The translations under genes and the position numbers were made by a program. 64,000 nucleotides of DNA, from NCBI RefSeq assembly GCF_949628215.1, contig NC_134278.1, positions 44,349,191-44,413,190 of the forward strand, read 5' to 3'. Numbering within the stretch: position 1 is the stretch's first letter; every line of letters starts with the position of its first letter. The DNA is from Phalacrocorax aristotelis. Its lineage: Eukaryota > Chordata > Aves > Suliformes > Phalacrocoracidae. The notes beneath the pieces were generated by a model that saw nothing but the letters and a program-made list of their open reading frames with translations, searched no databases and was not told the origin of the DNA. Positions 59,284-64,000 of the stretch are shown in pieces.

Positions 59284-62200
59284 TCACTGGGAAAAGTGCA
59301 GTTACTCTAAATGAGGGAAACAACAAAGCAAGGGTATTGCCAGTATTTTGAGAATACAGCATACATTTAACTGTCTTGTGAGTTAATTTTTCTTGGTGGG
59401 TCGGGGCTTTTATTAGGTGTAGTCACAATAACAAAATAACAGATTTCTGGGGGGTAGAAGCCAACTAGAGAAATCAAGAAACTGTGATCTCTGAAATGAG
59501 GAAATATTTCCTTGTAGAACCTTGTTAGAAACTTTTACTTATAAAATAATGATATTGTTAGAAATTTTTCCTTATAATAATGTTAGCTTTACAATGCAGT
59601 TGTAACCTTCAGTCACTAATGTACTTTGCAAATGTATGTGATTAATTGCTCAGCAGGTCTCGCAAAAAAAAAATAGGGAAAATGAATTTAGCAAATTCAT
59701 GCAAAACCAAGTTCCAAGATTAAAAAAAAATAAAAGTACTTAACTGAAAATAGGCAGGTGTCTGGGATGGCTTGCAGGGGTGTTCCCCTCAGATCAATTC
59801 GTTTTTCTTATCCTTTGGTGTTGTTGCAATGATTTATTTTGCCATCATTTTTCTTCCTTTATGCCTCCCTAATAAAGAGCCTTGTTCCGTTCCTTATATG
59901 TTCTTAAGAAAAAAGATGATGCAGTTCAATGTCAGGCTTATTTAGATTGGGAATTAGAATTGCAGTAAAGCAAAAGGTACAATATTTTCACACATATGTA
60001 TATACCTACATGCCTATGTATATTCATTCCCATCTAAGTAGGATTAATGTTTCTGGGCATTTGTATTTATATAACCTAAGGGAGATTAACATACGTTTAT
60101 AGAAAATATCAAGATAAATTATTAAGAGGCATATTAACATTGTGGCTGTGCTTTATATCTACAGTGAGAAAACAAGCATTCCTTTCATTATGGTTTCACA
60201 TTTGTCAGGTTTTACAACTTCACAACCATTTTCTTATGGCTTTCTTTGCTGGAAGTCTTCTAGTGCTCTGCATCTTACAGCAAACCATTTGGCTCTACAG
60301 AAAGTCCCTCTCCTAATTTGTTGTAGCTAAATTCTATCTTAATCTGCTGGAGCAGCAGGCAGACTAGCCAGCTCTGTTGTTTTATTTTTGTCTGCTTTAT
60401 AATTCATACCATGAGACTGCTGCATTCTCAGATCTGACCCCAGGGACTCCAGTTGCAATATCCTCGCATCTTTGGCAGTATCTCTGCTCCCCCTTGGAAT
60501 ATTCTAACACTGCAAGTGGTATCACGTATCTATGCCTACCGGATACATAAGAATCAGTGGTATTTAGGTTTGTTCCAATTTAGATGAAATCCTCTTTTCC
60601 CAAGGAGTGAAGACATCGCAGTCTTTCCCTGTGCCTAGGACATGAGTTAGGAGCTGGAATGCTGGAGTCAGCGTTTCATTCCATGAGACTGAATAGCATC
60701 GGACCTCCAGAGATTTCTTAACTGACCTTCAAAACACAAAGTCTAGCTTCCAGCAAACTTAAAGTAAACATATTTCTCTGGAGATTAGGATCAAAGCACA
60801 AGCAAAACATTCTACTTAACTACGTGGTGCTTGTACCATTACTTATTTATTGGAGCAAGGGTAAGTGGTGATAGGGGAGATGAGATTCACTTTTTTTGTT
60901 GCATTGTCTAACAGTAAAAGTAGTTCACAAAGGTTTCCTAGACCTTTGCCAAAAGATTTTGCAAACTCATCATACTTTTTCATACCATCATTGCTTCATT
61001 CCCAAATATGGTTTTATATAATCACGGTCAAATTCTGAAGACATTTTCTAAAACAAAGCCTTGGGTGACTGGAGCACTTCACTAGAGTAGCAGTGCAAGG
61101 ACACCCCCAGACTTCAACTGTGGTCTTGGGTGTACTCTTTTCATGTTCTCAAGCAACCACTGTCATTTGTAAAACAGGAGTAATGGCAGTTTGTTCCCAT
61201 ATCCATATAGGTTTTTATGAAGATAACTACATTTCAAATTCAGAAGTTCTGGAGTATTACAATAGCAGGTCTTGTATGTGTATATAACCCGGGCTTCCTG
61301 GAACAGATCGGCTTCCTGGGAAGGAAAAAAAAACCCACATAAAACAACAACAAAAACCTAAGAAAACCACTTTTTGAAAATTGTTGGGTATGCAAAGTTT
61401 TCAGTAACTTAAAAACCTATCGCTATCCAGCAGAATGAAAAAACAGAGATGTAAGAGATGTATCTGCAGATATCTGAAGCTATTTGTTGGTGAGCTTTGT
61501 ACAGCAAAAAGCACTATAAGTAACAGATAAGCTTTTCATGCATTCCCTGTTAGGAATTTTCTGTCACCACTTTTAGGCTGAGACAAAACTGTGTTGGGAA
61601 ACTGGGATACTGATTCAGCAGTGAGGAAATCAGAAAGGTAGTCTGCTCAGGGTTATCCTCAGAGGCAGTTAATAACTCTAACTCCCACAGAAAAAGGAAT
61701 TAAAATTCCTCTGAAACCCATTTCAAGCTTGTCCTGTGACCTTGACTATGGAGCCCCGTTATTCACAAACACTCCTTCATTGTCTCCCTAGCCACCAATT
61801 TATACAGCTCCCCAATATAGAAAATGAGCAAAATTTAACCTTGATTTTGGTGATGTCTATGTAGTGATCATACACTGAATTAATGCTCTGTGTCTGGTTT
61901 TATATGTCATGATGTGTAAATGTACAAGCTGATGGATGTCATTTTCTCATATACATGGGCTTATTCGTTTCACATTCAAATCTCTGTTTGATCTTAAGGA
62001 AAAGGAAGTTCAGATTCAAGCCCTGTTATACTATTATTCCAAGGATATCATATAAAACACAGCTGTAATATTTTTCAGCAAGCATGTTTCCAACTGATTT
62101 AAGTTACAGATTATTTTACTTCCTTACTACACACTGTCTTGGCTGGCACAAAGATTTAGGGCAGTCAGAAATACAGTAAATCAGTTCAACTCAAAAGATT

Positions 62201-63877
62201 TTCAATTTACAGGAACAAGTTTTCCATAGCTTGTGCCAAACCATCAAGTCATTACTTTGGGTCTAAGATAAGCATTATAGCCTCCCTCCCTGCTCCCTTT
62301 TCACTGTCTTACTACTCTCCCTCCGGGAATAGATTAACAAATGCCTGACTTTATGCATTGGTGCCAGTGGAGACCTGCAGTAATTGTTCTTTCTCATAGT
62401 TCAGACAATCATACTGGATTACATCTCACAAAACAGAAACCCAGAAAAAGATGAAATACCTTTTTAAAACTGAACCATAGTTATGACACAGGCAGTGAGT
62501 GTATGAAAAGAAGTATGAGGGAGTAGTTCTAAATGGACTGGATGTAAGCTCTGTGATGGCAAGTACTCCCTCGAAGCTTGTTCTTCATATGCTTCGCTTC
62601 CTTACTTCCAAGCTTTGCATCTGGTTAAGATAAACTATTTGCACTCTTTTTCAAAGTGCAAAGGTTTCAGCTGCCAAAAGTCACTGATATGTAAATATTT
62701 TAGGAGGCCTTCCCTGGTTGTTCTCAATTCCTTTAAAATTTATGATTGCTGGCACTGACTGCAGTGACACTCGAGGAGTTTAATGAATCCAATGAGTCCA
62801 GCAGATGTTTCTGGGTTTGCTTCACTGGGAACTTTCTGGATTCTTCTTCCTTCATTCCCAGGAATCAAGATCCAATTTTAGCAAAGTGCTGATGATCCAA
62901 CCAGCAACAAGAAGACAGAAATAAGTCTTCAACTCCACAATCCTTAAAACATTCAGCATTGCAGATCTATAAGCAGCTGAGGTTTGGATCCTTATCCAAG
63001 CCTCTTTAGCCTGGAAAACTGAAGGATGGGAAACTCATAAATTGGCTCTCAATAGGTTTGTGGTATTTCCTGCACTTGTCTGGCACAGAAATGTAATCTA
63101 TCTCACAGTATTCTGGCACTGCCATCGTGGAACCTGGCAATACAGAAATATGTAAGAAAAGACAATCTTTTCCAATAACCACACAGGAAACTTACTTTGA
63201 GTTATGATTTTGTTTGAGTTATGATGTAGTTTATTTCTCTTTATATTTTGCTATCCAGGGGTATTTGTGTCACCTTACATTGCTACCAAATGCTAACAGC
63301 ACAGCTGGGATTATGCAAAACCAGCCATATATCTTGGAGTTTTGTCTTCCATCTGTTCAGTCAGGTAGAGGTGGGGGTATTTTGAAAAGGAAGGAACGAG
63401 CAGAAAGACAGGAATGGCAAAAGAAAGCCAGGAACACGCTACAAAGTGCTTGCCACTTCTCTTTGACCTTTTAACTCTACAGTTGGTTTAATTTTTGAAC
63501 TATAGCTTCTACCTCCATTCCCTGATTTCTGGATAAACCATGCCTCACAATCCAGTACATAATGCTTATAATGTCAGTATTTGTACATAAAGAATGTGAA
63601 GATGGCTTCATTTTTAGGTAACTGACCTATCAGTGTCAATACCATTAAATTAAGCTGAAGTAGCCTTCTTGCTGCCCATTATGTAGGTAACACAATACAT
63701 AGTGTATGTTGTTAAAGACTACCATTTTATTATGGAACAGCACAGCATTAGAAATCCAGGGCACTGCAAATGACTAAGAAGCACCTGTCTTAACTTTCAC
63801 AGGTAAAGCAGCATTATGTGTTATTTGCGCAAGCAAATGGTCATCCACTGAATTACATGATTTTTCCATCTTTCCAG
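59284..63877. other. Region immediately upstream of FHL5 coding start
   Basis: AT-rich, no gene recognised. It ends in the acceptor of the first FHL5 coding exon. FHL5 promoter or non-coding exons may lie here or further upstream, but no CpG island or TATA-initiator combination stands out. Confidence 0.6.
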
Positions 63878-64000
63878 ACCACATAGAGAATCCAGCCAGA
63901 ATGACCAGCAATCACACAGACTGTCATTACTGCCTGCAGTCTCTTCGTGGAAGGAAGTACGCATTAAGAGAAGAAAACGCTTATTGTGTTACATGTTATG
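63878..64000 (+). CDS. FHL5: FHL5, first coding exon (partial, cut by window end)
   Basis: Acceptor ATCTTTCCAG at 63,868-63,877, 23 nt of 5' UTR, then ATG at 63,901. The 33 visible codons begin MTSNHTDCHYCLQSLRGRKY and end NAYCVTCY. Cys8-x2-Cys11-x17-Cys29-x2-Cys32 is the Cys4 half-LIM zinc finger that opens every FHL protein. The spacing and surrounding residues fit FHL5 (ACT) best, and its position downstream of UFL1 in the same orientation is as in mammals. Known role: LIM-only coactivator of CREM/CREB in male germ cells, also expressed in vascular smooth muscle. The other four LIM domains lie beyond the window. FHL1-3 are less likely because of synteny. Confidence 0.88.

Noticed and set aside
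1-64000. CRISPR arrays, bacterial operons, riboswitches, insertion sequences
   Set aside because: The window is vertebrate nuclear DNA. No regularly spaced direct repeats or prokaryotic gene organisation exist.
1-64000. Endogenous retrovirus or LTR elements
   Set aside because: No gag/pol/env-like frame and no paired long terminal repeats recognised. All reverse-transcriptase remnants are CR1.

Overview
This is vertebrate nuclear DNA, almost certainly from a bird. It has compact introns with GT-AG splice sites, a single CpG island in an AT-rich background, and 3'-anchored CR1 LINE fragments as the only abundant mobile elements. The young-looking CR1 copies resemble types common in Neoaves, so a non-galliform bird is my guess; the species is not determinable. 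The pair UFL1-FHL5 in the same orientation matches human 6q16.1. The flank upstream of UFL1 should then be the FUT9-UFL1 intergenic interval (known synteny, not seen here).

Layout. 1-19.6 kb: intergenic DNA with no gene I can support. It holds two CR1 fragments (6.8-7.9 and 18.6-19.4 kb), a set of diverged copies of an unnamed repeat (10.0-10.65 kb), small hairpins and a G-quadruplex-type G tract. 19.64-20.45 kb: the CpG-island promoter of UFL1. 20,028-42,694: the complete coding part of UFL1 on the + strand, which I reconstructed exon by exon. It has 19 coding exons, all introns GT-AG, and a 2,379-nt CDS coding for 792 residues with no frameshift or premature stop. Introns 6 and 7 carry CR1 insertions. 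42.7-63.9 kb: intergenic DNA, or upstream non-coding exons of FHL5. It contains CR1 tails, an old interspersed repeat, a perfect 13-bp-arm hairpin and two splice-flanked candidate exons. 63,878-64,000: the start of the first coding exon of FHL5, cut by the window end.

Function. UFL1 is the E3 ligase component of the UFM1 conjugation pathway (UBA5-UFC1-UFL1/DDRGK1/CDK5RAP3), which acts at the ER on 60S ribosomes and in DNA-damage signalling. FHL5 is an unrelated four-and-a-half-LIM-domain coactivator, so the two genes are neighbours rather than partners.

I found no clear evidence of a new biological system. The most interesting points are: a Leu at UFL1 residue 462, where human UFL1 has its reported ATM-phosphorylated Ser; a CR1 insertion about 24 nt from the exon-6 splice donor; open read-through frames into introns 5 and 14; candidate unannotated exons at 45.4 and 48.4 kb; and the diverged repeat set at 10.0-10.65 kb.
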